DNA from: Symsagittifera roscoffensis
Lineage: Eukaryota; Xenacoelomorpha; Acoela; Convolutidae
Reading direction: 5' to 3'
Assembly: GCF_963678635.1 (NCBI RefSeq)
Contig: NC_087062.1
Location: 98,075,705-98,139,704, forward strand
DNA: 64,000 bases
Below, in pieces: positions 1-8,544 of the stretch; position 1 is the first letter of the stretch; the number at the start of each line of letters is the position of its first letter. The translations under genes were made by a program, and so were the position numbers. The notes under the pieces are model-generated. The model was not told where the DNA came from, did no database searches, and saw nothing but the letters and a program-made list of their open reading frames with translations.

Positions 1-1968
1 TACTCATATTCCGAAAACAGGAACACGCAAGGGGGTAGCCAACCCCAGAGGTCATCATGGTACAAACCTAGAGATGATATGGACAAGCGCAGATCATGCG
101 CGAACTGCGGGTCAGCGGATCATCATGTGGCTGACTGCACAACGTACAAACAAGGCATGAAGAGCCTAGGTTATGCACCGGATGAAGAGGATATGAGCCA
201 GATGGAGGAACACGAGTACTATAATGGCTTAATCATCAAGATAGGCGCCAGATGCTTCTTCTGTAACCAGGAGGGGCACTTCAGAATGGATTGTCCCTTG
301 TTCTGGGAAGCGGTCAAGGACCAGAATCACCCCAAACATAAGTTGGCATTAGCGGCGGTGCAGAATCAGCGGAACAGGCAAAACGAGTTTGAATCTAGGA
401 ACTTGGGGGCACCAAACACCGAATTGCCGACGAAGACAGTGAAAGCTGTTACACATGTTAGCGGTGCGTTAGAGTCCGCGGCCGGAAGCTCTCTAGAGAT
501 AAATTATGAGAAAGCGGCGACGGAAGCAATTGCCAAAGTGAAACAAGATCTGGCTGCGAAAGAAATAGAGCAACGACTAAAGTTGGAGATCGAAAGACAG
601 AATTTTAACGAAGCATTAATAGGATCGAACTCAATACCAGAGGCTAGAACGGGCTCAATGAAGACCGGGAATTGTAACACCGTGAAAATGGTGACAGGTA
701 AACCTTTTGGAATATCGAAAATCGGAGCAAGAATAATGTCGATAATCACAGTGGGCGGACACGAGGTAACCAGAAACTTGAGCGAGCCGAGCGACCAGAC
801 GATAATGCACATTGACGTGTATGCAGACTACTTGAGTGGAATAAGTCCACAAACGACTTCCAGAGCGCTCAGGGCACTACTCACGAGAGGGGGCAGCAAG
901 TCGGTACGTGTTGATAATAGGTACACTGAAGCTTATGGTCCACACGAGGTCATGCTAAATATAGATGGAATCAACATCTATACCAAGACGATGATAACAT
1001 GCGACGAAGACCTAATTGGACAAATCTATGTAGGGAAAGAAGAATTGAAAGTAAGATCGATTGGACACTGTGCTATGCTCGAAGAAGATGCAATGCACAT
1101 CGGGACGGAAGCAGACGTGACAGGGCACGTGCTAGACATAAATGGCAAAAAGACTCAGTTACGTGGATTAATCGACACGGGAGCAGTCTTGAGCGTCATA
1201 CCAATCGAAACATGGGAAAAGATGGGCTTTGACAAAGGTGACTTGATAGACTCGAGAATACGGCTGTCAGCTGCAAACAAAGGGGCCCTTCGGGTGTTGG
1301 GCAGGACGCCGATAATAGCCCTCAATTTGGGGGAACGTAACCTGTGGATGAGCTTCATCGTGGTAGAAAACCTAGATGAATCTGACCAATTCATTTTGGG
1401 CAGAGACTTCATCAGGAATTTCGACGTAACGATTGATCTAAATAATGCAATGTTCAGGATACGGAACCCGGATAGGAGGTACGCAATCAAACCGGTAAAT
1501 TTAATAATGGCGAATGAAAACAAAGCACCGGTATTCTTGAGTAGGAGAGTGAGGTTAAAAGCTAATGAAGCGGCAATCGTAAGCTTGAGGATGAAAAATT
1601 ATAATGAACTAAGTGACAACAAGCAAGTGTGTATAGTTCCGAATCCCAATAGTCAAAGCGCTGCTGTTTTAGGAAGATCATTTTCGATAACGAAGAGCGG
1701 CCTCTGCGTCAGTGTCTTGTTGAATACCCTTGATATACCGATCACGATACAGAGAGGGAGGAAGCTGGGATATGCTTTACCAGTTAAAACTCGATACGAA
1801 ACAATTGAAAACTCAAAACAAAATGAAGTTGTTGATTGTCCTAATCACAGGGACAAAATTTGTATCTTGAGACGATTGCAGAGAATAAAAGATTCTTCAA
1901 GTCTTATCAAATCACTTAAGTCAGAAACGGACGATGGGCTTTCGAGCTGTTCGAACTTTCCAGAGTGA
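1..1968 (+). CDS. gag-pro: Gag (C-terminal part) and aspartic protease, 5' partial
   Basis: The frame is open from base 1; copy B shows about 120 more gag residues upstream, so the first Met in view (79) is not the true start. Two CCHC zinc knuckles (C-x2-C-x4-H-x4-C) begin at 97 and 253; in retroelements these bind genomic RNA in the particle. A charged helical stretch follows (about 490-610). The retropepsin part has the catalytic Asp-Thr-Gly at 1174-1182, flanked by hydrophobic residues, and the later ILGRDF block near 1393 that matches the second conserved turn of retropepsins. It cleaves the polyprotein as a homodimer in known families. The frame ends at TGA 1966-1968 and continues directly into pol in the same frame; copy B has an Arg codon at that place. 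The family assignment is firm; whether gag-pro ends here or is read through is open. Confidence 0.93.
   Translation, partial: YSYSENRNTQGGSQPQRSSWYKPRDDMDKRRSCANCGSADHHVADCTTYKQGMKSLGYAPDEEDMSQMEEHEYYNGLIIKIGARCFFCNQEGHFRMDCPLFWEAVKDQNHPKHKLALAAVQNQRNRQNEFESRNLGAPNTELPTKTVKAVTHVSGALESAAGSSLEINYEKAATEAIAKVKQDLAAKEIEQRLKLEIERQNFNEALIGSNSIPEARTGSMKTGNCNTVKMVTGKPFGISKIGARIMSIITVGGHEVTRNLSEPSDQTIMHIDVYADYLSGISPQTTSRALRALLTRGGSKSVRVDNRYTEAYGPHEVMLNIDGINIYTKTMITCDEDLIGQIYVGKEELKVRSIGHCAMLEEDAMHIGTEADVTGHVLDINGKKTQLRGLIDTGAVLSVIPIETWEKMGFDKGDLIDSRIRLSAANKGALRVLGRTPIIALNLGERNLWMSFIVVENLDESDQFILGRDFIRNFDVTIDLNNAMFRIRNPDRRYAIKPVNLIMANENKAPVFLSRRVRLKANEAAIVSLRMKNYNELSDNKQVCIVPNPNSQSAAVLGRSFSITKSGLCVSVLLNTLDIPITIQRGRKLGYALPVKTRYETIENSKQNEVVDCPNHRDKICILRRLQRIKDSSSLIKSLKSETDDGLSSCSNFPE
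1966..1968 (+). other. In-frame TGA between gag-pro and pol
   Basis: The gag-pro and pol frames are the same phase and are separated only by this TGA, which is followed by C. Copy B reads AGA at the homologous codon (near 27765) and is open across the junction. The codon is therefore either a nonsense mutation of an Arg codon or a readthrough stop of the kind some retroviruses use to limit Pol. Confidence 0.85.
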
Positions 1969-4900
1969 CCCACGCTAGATGACATGCAAACTGATAAACC
2001 GGTTCTGCCGGAGATTGAACATTTAAGGGGCAAACTGAAAGATGAACAGCTCGAAGCTATCAAGGACGTACTAGAGCGGAACGAGGAGGTTTTTTCAAGG
2101 CATAAGGCGGATATCGGGTGTTGTAATTTTGTTGAACATGAAATAGAACTTGAGGAAAACGCGGTGCCACACAGGGAGGGGGCGAGGCGCATGACCCCAC
2201 ACAAATCGGACGCGTGTAGAAAAGAAATCGAAACGTTACTAGAGTATGACATGATAGAACCATCCAAGTCACCGTGGGCGTGTGGAGTAGTGATGGCCAA
2301 AAAGAAAGGCGACCAGTTAAGGTTTTGTTGTGACTTTCGATACCTGAACTCCGTCACGGTGAAGGATGCCTATCCCATACCTAGAATTGATGAGAGCCTC
2401 TCGAAGTTAGGTGATGCGAAATTTTTTACGACTCTTGATTTAGGCTCGGCCTTTTGGCAGGCACCATTAAGGAAGCAAGACAGGGACAAGACAGGGTTCG
2501 CCTGCGAGTTGGGTCTGTTTCAATGGAAACGGATGCCGTTTGGACTCTGCAATGCAACAGCCACGTTTCAGCGGCTGATGGCACACGCGTTGACAGGCGT
2601 GACAAAGAAGTACGGCAACCTGGTAATGTGCTATGTGGACGACGTGGTAATAGCAACGCCAACACTAGAAGACCACATTGAGAGGCTTGACGAGGTGTTC
2701 GCGTGCATGAAAAGATCGGGGCTGAAGTGTAAACCATCAAAGTGCGAGATACTCAAGGACTCGATTAAATACTTGGGCAGGATGGTAGATAAACACGGTA
2801 TCAGACCTGACCCAGACGCCGTGGAAGCAGTCCTAACCTGGAAATCACCGAAGACGGAGCACCAGCTGATGAGCTTCCTGGGTTTCGCCAACTATTATAG
2901 AGAATTCATCAAGGGCTATGCGGACAAGGTATACCCGATGCAACAATTAATGAGACACAAGGGCAAGAAGTTCACGTGGAATAACGCGGCAGAAGAGTCA
3001 TTCCAGAGAATAAAGAAAGAGCTGTGTGAGGCACCAGTACTGGGTATGCCGACTGAGAAGGGGATGTACGTGCTAGACACGGATGCGTCAGTAGTCGCTA
3101 TTTCTGGGATTCTCCATCAAGAACAAGAATGGAATGGGAAGACAGTCTTGAGACCAATAGCATACGGGAGCAAGGTCCTAAGTGACACAGAAATGAAGTA
3201 CGGAGCACCGAAAGCAGAGATGTTTGCGGTGGTCACCTTTGTCGAAAAATACAGAGCATACTTAGGCAGTGAGCCCTTCAAGCTGCGAGTCGACAACCGA
3301 GCACTAAGCTGGCTGAAAACGTACTCAATGGACCAGAGCTATATTGGGAGGTGGATAGTTCGCTTGGATGGATACAACATGATAATTGAGCACAGAACAC
3401 GAGATAAACATCAAAATGCTGACAGCTTGAGTAAGAAGACGGAGTTCTACGAGAGGCAAGAACAAAGAGAGGCGGACAGACCTGAGATCAAAGACGGCTT
3501 CTCCTTCATGGACAAAGAAACGTACGACAGTCTTCCACTCACGAGATGGCTGGACAAATCAGGCAAACCGATTGAAGATCATCCCGAATTGCCGGAAGAG
3601 CCTCTTGAAAAGACCATCTTGAAGAAAAGCAGAAGGATTCCGATAGGAATAATGCTCAAGTCCAAGATCGTGAGGGAAACACTTAAGGCAAAAGGTTATG
3701 ATCTCATCCAGGTAGAGGAGGGAACGGTCCGAATAGATGAAGACTTAATGAGGTTGCTTGAGAAACTATCAGATGACAAGCCCGTGATCCAAGGGAAAGG
3801 TCAGGAGGCACCGGAACTAACCATACTTCGGAGAGAAGAAACAGTGAACAATACTGACGTCTCAAAAGGAAGCATCACTGATAGCAGGGAAGTTGTGCGA
3901 TCACTAGTTGAAAAAATCCCCGAAAAAATTCTGGAACAGACAAAAGTCAGGGATAAGAAAGTAACATTCAGAGAAGAAGTTGAACACCTGGGACTAGATC
4001 AAGAGTCCGGGGAGTGGTCCAGATTCATGGAAGAAGACGAAACCGGAGAAGGGAAATTGTCCGGGGAGCGTGAAGAATGGGATGAAGACTCGGATGAGAG
4101 CAGCGAAGACCAAGACAGTCTATGCATGATACTGGCGGAAGAGAAGATAAGACAGCACGACAGGGAATTACAGACGGATCCATCTTCAGGGACGTACAAT
4201 CTGGAAATACAAGAGGTACGAGGTGGTGAAGAGCTCGAGAAAATAGCAGTTTCAAGAAAACCACTAAGGGAACTATCGTGCAACTCAAACGTCAGAACGA
4301 ATCTGGTACCAGAAGACGACATGAAAATCGTGAAAAGGATGATATGTGTGAAGCTGAGCGATGACATCCACAACCCTGGTGAAATGAATGGACAGATCAT
4401 GGCGCTAAAGGAGCACGTTAAGGCGAGATACAGGCTGTCTGACCTAATAAGGGCCCAGAAGAATGACAAAATGACAAGTAACCTCTCCAAATGGATCCAT
4501 TCGGGAGTCAAGGAGAAGGGGGAACTTGAGGAAGACAGCTACAAGATCTTGAGCCAGTTCTACAAAGAAAAGAGAGATTTACTTTATCACACAGCTGAAG
4601 GGGTGGTAGCGTGCAAGAGAAGAGATGAGGAAAAAATATTACACAAACACAACCTCATCATACTACCACAATTGTACCAAACGGAGGTGCTTTTCAGATC
4701 ACACGACCAGATGGGCCACCAGGGGATAGATAAAGTACAACAAAGGATACTTCACAGGTTTGATTGGCCGGGAATGAGAAAAGCTTGCGAGAGATGGGTG
4801 AATTCCTGCCTAGCATGCCTTCAAGTAAAAGACCCAAGGAAGATGAAGTTTCCCCTCAAGTCTGTCGAGAGTTCGGAATTCAATGAAGTGGTGCAGATAG

Positions 4901-7014
4901 ACCATCAGAAAATCTGCATGACGGAGTCGGGTTATAACCAAATACTAGTTATAATAGATCACTTCACCAAGTTGGCGGAAGCGGTTCCGTGCCAGACAGC
5001 CTCGGCAGAGGAGACATGTGATCACCTGATAACGCATTGGATATCGCGGTATGGTTGTCCAATGACTTTCCAGTCGGACAACGGCAAGGCTTTTGTGGGG
5101 GACTTGACAAAAGAATTGATGAAGAGATCACACATTGCTCAAGCGCACTCGACGACCTATCATCCACAGACCAATGGGTTGGTAGAGAGACAGAACAGGA
5201 CACTGGTCAACATGCTCAGGGTGTACTGCTCGAGATACATGACGGACTGGGACAAATACCTGCCACAGGTAGTAGGAGCCTATAATAGTACTCAGCACTC
5301 AACGACGGGTATCAGTCCTTTCATGATGTTGACAGGCAGGGAAAGGGCAATGCCTATAACATTCTTCTACCCGGAGTACGAGGGGAAGAGGACGTCACCT
5401 CAAGCATACGTGAAGGAAGCGATCAAAAGACAACAAGAGCTAAACGAGCTATGTCGGAGAAACACGGCGCAAGCGCAAATGAGGCAACGCAAGAAATATG
5501 ACGAAAAGATACTAAGAGCAAAGCCATACGAAGTGGGCCAATACGTGTGGGTCTTCCAAAATGTCATACCGCCCAAGGGAACAAAGAAACTACTCAAGAA
5601 ATGGAGAGGACCGTTCATGATTACGGAAGTACATCAACAAGGACGGTTCTATCGCTTGAGTACAGGGCGAGCAGCACATTACGAAAATCTGAAGCCTCAT
5701 GTCCCGTCCCCGGAGGACTGGTGCCTACCAAAAGACATGGAAGGTCTTGAGTACCTGGTGGTGGAACCAGCGTGCGAGGTGAATGAGAAAGGCACTAGAG
5801 AGAAAAATGATGGTAATGAGAACTTGAGTTTGGACGACAACGAAAAGATAGAAGTGGAGTCGGATGCAGGTTCATTTGTAGAAGAAGACTGGAACGACCC
5901 AGAGCAAAACGAGGTACCGAAGTGGATGGAGCCGGATCGACCAACACCACCGGAAACCAGGACTGGCAATCGTAAACGAACAGGTATGAGGTACAATAGG
6001 TACGGGGATGACTTCTTGATCGATAAGATACAGCCAGACAAGTTGGGCGATGAACTACTAAGAGCAGGCGAACTGGAAGCCGAAGAGGAATGGCAGGTCA
6101 TTGACGATGGTGGACATTATCCGCAGGATGATTACTCGACGCCAGAATTGGAGACGGATCTCGAGCAGAGTGAAATAGAAAGGAGGGAGAACACGAACTT
6201 GAGGATTCTAGAGTGGATGCGTGATGTCAAAGACGAGAGCCGCGAAGGACAAAGCATTCAGCAAATCGATGTATCAGCAGCAAATTACATGAAGACAGAG
6301 GACCCTCTTTTCGGATGGACAGCAACAGACAGGCCACTGGACATCCCCAAGGACAATTCAGACCCGACTACATCGACGGGGACGTCGATAAATATTTTTG
6401 TCCGGGGAGTGGGGGTAGGACTTACCCACACCGAAAATTTGATGATAAAGAAGCTCAAGGAAGTGAGGGAAACAAGCGGATTGGAACTGGAGGAAGAAGA
6501 ACCAGAGCCTACCATAGGAAGGAATTTCAAAACGAAATTCGAAATACCCAATGAATACTCAGAGAACATCATGATAACGGATAGCGACTTCATCCTGTCA
6601 AACAGGACCAGCGCGATCTGCATCACGGCGGACATGAGTTTCAAATCAAGATTGGAGGCTGACTTCAAAAGAGAGTACCAGAACGTAGAGTTTCTGTTCA
6701 GACAGAGGCCAGGACTGGGAGGCATAGCAGCGCTTCCACCGTCAGTGGCACAAGTCCCGGGCAAATACCTCTGCTTCCTAGTAACGAGAGTCAACGACAG
6801 AAACACAATTGATCCCGAACACGTGATATTGGCACTGACAAGACTACGTGACTTCATGATTGAAAGAAGAATAGTGGAGGTCTCGATGCCGGTGTACGAC
6901 CCAAACAGGGGCAAACTGAGCTCGAGGGAATTGTACGCTATCCTACATGTGGTCTTTGCAGAAACAGAGATAATGGTGCATCTTCACAAGAAGTACTACT
7001 TGAGCATCGCCTGA
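1969..7014 (+). CDS. pol: Pol: reverse transcriptase, RNase H, integrase, C-terminal macrodomain-like region
   Basis: The first Met after the TGA is at 1984 (1,676 residues from there). Domains in order: reverse transcriptase with the catalytic YVDD at residues 217-220 and the FGLCNA block before it; RNase H with acidic residues starting at TDAS (residue 366) and ending in the NADSLS block; a 400-residue acidic, low-complexity insert (about 505-900); integrase with an HHCC zinc site starting at residue 907 and a catalytic triad D973, D1032, E1068 with exactly 35 residues between the last two; a GPF-type C-terminal module near 1210-1245; an acidic linker; and a macrodomain-like C-terminus (about 1530-1676). 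All catalytic residues are present, so the enzyme part looks functional. This length and the C-terminal addition are well beyond a usual Ty3/gypsy Pol. Stop at 7012-7014. Confidence 0.95.
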   Translation, partial: PTLDDMQTDKPVLPEIEHLRGKLKDEQLEAIKDVLERNEEVFSRHKADIGCCNFVEHEIELEENAVPHREGARRMTPHKSDACRKEIETLLEYDMIEPSKSPWACGVVMAKKKGDQLRFCCDFRYLNSVTVKDAYPIPRIDESLSKLGDAKFFTTLDLGSAFWQAPLRKQDRDKTGFACELGLFQWKRMPFGLCNATATFQRLMAHALTGVTKKYGNLVMCYVDDVVIATPTLEDHIERLDEVFACMKRSGLKCKPSKCEILKDSIKYLGRMVDKHGIRPDPDAVEAVLTWKSPKTEHQLMSFLGFANYYREFIKGYADKVYPMQQLMRHKGKKFTWNNAAEESFQRIKKELCEAPVLGMPTEKGMYVLDTDASVVAISGILHQEQEWNGKTVLRPIAYGSKVLSDTEMKYGAPKAEMFAVVTFVEKYRAYLGSEPFKLRVDNRALSWLKTYSMDQSYIGRWIVRLDGYNMIIEHRTRDKHQNADSLSKKTEFYERQEQREADRPEIKDGFSFMDKETYDSLPLTRWLDKSGKPIEDHPELPEEPLEKTILKKSRRIPIGIMLKSKIVRETLKAKGYDLIQVEEGTVRIDEDLMRLLEKLSDDKPVIQGKGQEAPELTILRREETVNNTDVSKGSITDSREVVRSLVEKIPEKILEQTKVRDKKVTFREEVEHLGLDQESGEWSRFMEEDETGEGKLSGEREEWDEDSDESSEDQDSLCMILAEEKIRQHDRELQTDPSSGTYNLEIQEVRGGEELEKIAVSRKPLRELSCNSNVRTNLVPEDDMKIVKRMICVKLSDDIHNPGEMNGQIMALKEHVKARYRLSDLIRAQKNDKMTSNLSKWIHSGVKEKGELEEDSYKILSQFYKEKRDLLYHTAEGVVACKRRDEEKILHKHNLIILPQLYQTEVLFRSHDQMGHQGIDKVQQRILHRFDWPGMRKACERWVNSCLACLQVKDPRKMKFPLKSVESSEFNEVVQIDHQKICMTESGYNQILVIIDHFTKLAEAVPCQTASAEETCDHLITHWISRYGCPMTFQSDNGKAFVGDLTKELMKRSHIAQAHSTTYHPQTNGLVERQNRTLVNMLRVYCSRYMTDWDKYLPQVVGAYNSTQHSTTGISPFMMLTGRERAMPITFFYPEYEGKRTSPQAYVKEAIKRQQELNELCRRNTAQAQMRQRKKYDEKILRAKPYEVGQYVWVFQNVIPPKGTKKLLKKWRGPFMITEVHQQGRFYRLSTGRAAHYENLKPHVPSPEDWCLPKDMEGLEYLVVEPACEVNEKGTREKNDGNENLSLDDNEKIEVESDAGSFVEEDWNDPEQNEVPKWMEPDRPTPPETRTGNRKRTGMRYNRYGDDFLIDKIQPDKLGDELLRAGELEAEEEWQVIDDGGHYPQDDYSTPELETDLEQSEIERRENTNLRILEWMRDVKDESREGQSIQQIDVSAANYMKTEDPLFGWTATDRPLDIPKDNSDPTTSTGTSINIFVRGVGVGLTHTENLMIKKLKEVRETSGLELEEEEPEPTIGRNFKTKFEIPNEYSENIMITDSDFILSNRTSAICITADMSFKSRLEADFKREYQNVEFLFRQRPGLGGIAALPPSVAQVPGKYLCFLVTRVNDRNTIDPEHVILALTRLRDFMIERRIVEVSMPVYDPNRGKLSSRELYAILHVVFAETEIMVHLHKKYYLSIA
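6574..7014 (+). other. Macrodomain-like (OARD1/TARG1-type) domain at the Pol C-terminus
   Basis: The last 145 or so residues follow the block order of OARD1-type macrodomains: a strand then SAICITAD, a basic helix (FKREY), a GGIAALP turn, a KYLCFLVTRV strand, a helix with ALTRLRDFM, a strand ending in VSMP, then a helix and a final strand near FAETEIMVHL. OARD1 enzymes bind ADP-ribose and remove it from acidic side chains. The loop after SMP, where the family has a glycine-rich turn with the catalytic Asp, instead reads YDPNRGKLS, and copy B has the same replacement (32060-32479). I therefore infer a binding or structural role or altered chemistry. The assignment rests on pattern matching by eye. 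Confidence 0.68.
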
Positions 7015-7288
7015 GTCGGGTACATGGAGGTATCAGGTCGGGTGTGAGGGAGGAGTCTTGAGTTAGGTACTGGGGTGCGGCGCAGGTAAAGGGATCTTAA
7101 GATGTGATTGGCATGTCAATTGAATTTTAAAAGAAAGAATTGATGGTGCTAAAACATAAAATGAATCTGCATGTTCTTAAGGGAAAATCCAATCGAATTG
7201 CTTTAAGTGATATGAGAATGATAAGTTTTTAACAATATGGGTAGAAGGGGGGTCTCTAGGTTAGGAACGTGACATGCTAAGTTTTAAT

Positions 7289-7305
7289 GAGCTTTCTGTT
7301 TTCAG
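7289..7305 (+). promoter_or_regulatory. Putative 3' splice acceptor upstream of the second polyprotein
   Basis: A pyrimidine tract runs into CAG at 7303-7305 (GCTTTCTGTTTTCAG), with a branch-point-like GCTAAG shortly upstream near 7276. Copy B keeps GTTTCATTTTCAG ending at 32658 in the same relative position. The site would let the distal frame be translated from a spliced RNA, as for env in retroviruses; that use is inference. Confidence 0.5.
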
Positions 7306-7440
7306 ATCGAGTTTGAAAAACAAAGTTGAAAATCCAACTACACTCAAGCGAGAAACAGAAAGAGAGAATCTTGATTGAACACGCGATAATCCGAATCTAC
7401 AGCAAGTACTCGCAAGAGAACATTTCTAGAGAATACTTGA

Positions 7441-7480
7441 GTTGGTAAGGTAATTCTTGAGTTGGTAAGGTAATTCTTGA
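7441..7480 (+). repeat. 20-bp direct repeat, two perfect copies
   Basis: GTTGGTAAGGTAATTCTTGA occurs twice head to tail just before the second coding region. Copy B has three looser copies of a related word (TTTCTTGAG/TTTCTCGAG plus CTAACTG) near 32785-32850, so the repeat is old but variable. Confidence 0.85.
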
Positions 7481-7521
7481 GCTGGTTAACATCTACCTAT
7501 ATACATCCCGAAGTTGCAAAA

Positions 7522-8544
7522 ATGGCAGACCGATTCTGGAACTCCGTGCCCGCGGCTCTGAAGAAGCCCACTCTTGACGAGCTGTACAGACGCTTGAGGT
7601 ACCTGGACTACACCCAGATAGACGAGAGAATGGCGGTGATGCTGAATGCGATCCTCCAGTTGGAGGACCAGGGTGAGTGCAGGGAGTCTGCGACGGAGGC
7701 TGTCTTGATGGTCGGCTACACCACCGAGGGCATATCAAATCGAGAACAGACCAGATGGTTATCTTGGAATGCGGATGGAGGAGTAAGGGGCTTTGACTTG
7801 GCAAGAAATCCTGGCCTGAGTAACAGCACCGAACACGGCGCAGGAGAGTTTCCGCTACCGACGAGACCAACAGCAAGATCCACAGGCCAGAGCTCGAGTA
7901 AGGTGCCGTCGATGTCGCGAGCGCAACAGACGACAGAGGCATATCCGGATCTGGGGGTTCTAAAGAAAGAGCTCGAGAAGGCGCTGAAGGAAAGGAATAA
8001 AGCGAACCTCGATCGGGATCAGGCGAAGCTGGACAGGGAGAAGCTTCAGCTGGAGAGAGACCAGGCAGTCGACGAGCGAGATCAGACGTCGAAATTACTT
8101 GAGATGCTAAGGGCTGAACATCAGCAGGAGCTGAGGGTGCGGGAGAACGTCGCAAATCGTGATCAACTGAAGTCGGAGTTGGAAAGGATAGAACAGCGAC
8201 AACGCGAGCTTGACGCACAGAAGGGAGCCAGGTCAAACGAACGAGTGGTGACCAGCTCGAGGCCAGAGTCGCGCATGGAGGTGGATGAAGCTCCCAGGGC
8301 TAGAGGACGGTTCAACCTTGACCGCGAGGCCAGAGAACACATGAGCGAAGGGTTAGAGGTCTGGATACCGAATGACGTGACGCCTTCCTTGCGCAACCTA
8401 GAGACACAACCTGTACGTCCTCTGATGGATGTGGTGTTACCAGGATATACCCCAACCTCGACCTCGAGTGGCAGTCAGGTGAGTGGCGCCTCATCGATCG
8501 CGCCTGAAGGAGCTAGGCGAGAAATTGCAGCAGCAGAGTCGTGA
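7522..8544 (+). CDS. N-terminal part of second polyprotein: coiled-coil protein
   Basis: I chose ATG 7522 (MADRFW) because copy B keeps the same Met and following residues at 32880, while the upstream residues differ. The first 90 residues form a conserved helical block, then a Pro/Ser/Thr linker, then a strongly charged coiled coil (about 7950-8220) built from 7-residue repeats of the type xxLxRDQ, then a conserved RGRFNLDR segment. The structure suggests oligomerisation; I do not recognise a family. In copy A this frame runs out at 8544 because of a 4-bp duplication at 8493-8500. Copy B lacks the duplication and the frame passes straight into the esterase region, so this is best seen as the N-terminus of a larger protein. 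Confidence 0.8.
   Translation: MADRFWNSVPAALKKPTLDELYRRLRYLDYTQIDERMAVMLNAILQLEDQGECRESATEAVLMVGYTTEGISNREQTRWLSWNADGGVRGFDLARNPGLSNSTEHGAGEFPLPTRPTARSTGQSSSKVPSMSRAQQTTEAYPDLGVLKKELEKALKERNKANLDRDQAKLDREKLQLERDQAVDERDQTSKLLEMLRAEHQQELRVRENVANRDQLKSELERIEQRQRELDAQKGARSNERVVTSSRPESRMEVDEAPRARGRFNLDREAREHMSEGLEVWIPNDVTPSLRNLETQPVRPLMDVVLPGYTPTSTSSGSQVSGASSIAPEGARREIAAAES

Larger units (their letters stand above)
7015..7521 (+). other. Spacer between the two polyprotein frames
   Basis: No conserved frame is visible in this 507-base gap. It is G-rich at its start, then AT-rich, and holds a donor-like CAG/GTAAAG at 7083-7091, an acceptor-like site at 7304-7305 and a 20-bp direct repeat at 7441-7480. 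Copy B keeps a shorter version at 32480-32879 with the same donor-like and acceptor-like words. Confidence 0.7.

Noticed and set aside
4000-4511. Antisense frame opposite Pol
   Set aside because: Shadow of the acidic insert, without conservation in copy B.
8478-8486. CAG/GTGAGT as a real 5' splice donor inside the coiled-coil gene
   Set aside because: Strong match to the consensus, but copy B does not keep it (CAAATCGG), and no matching acceptor is evident.
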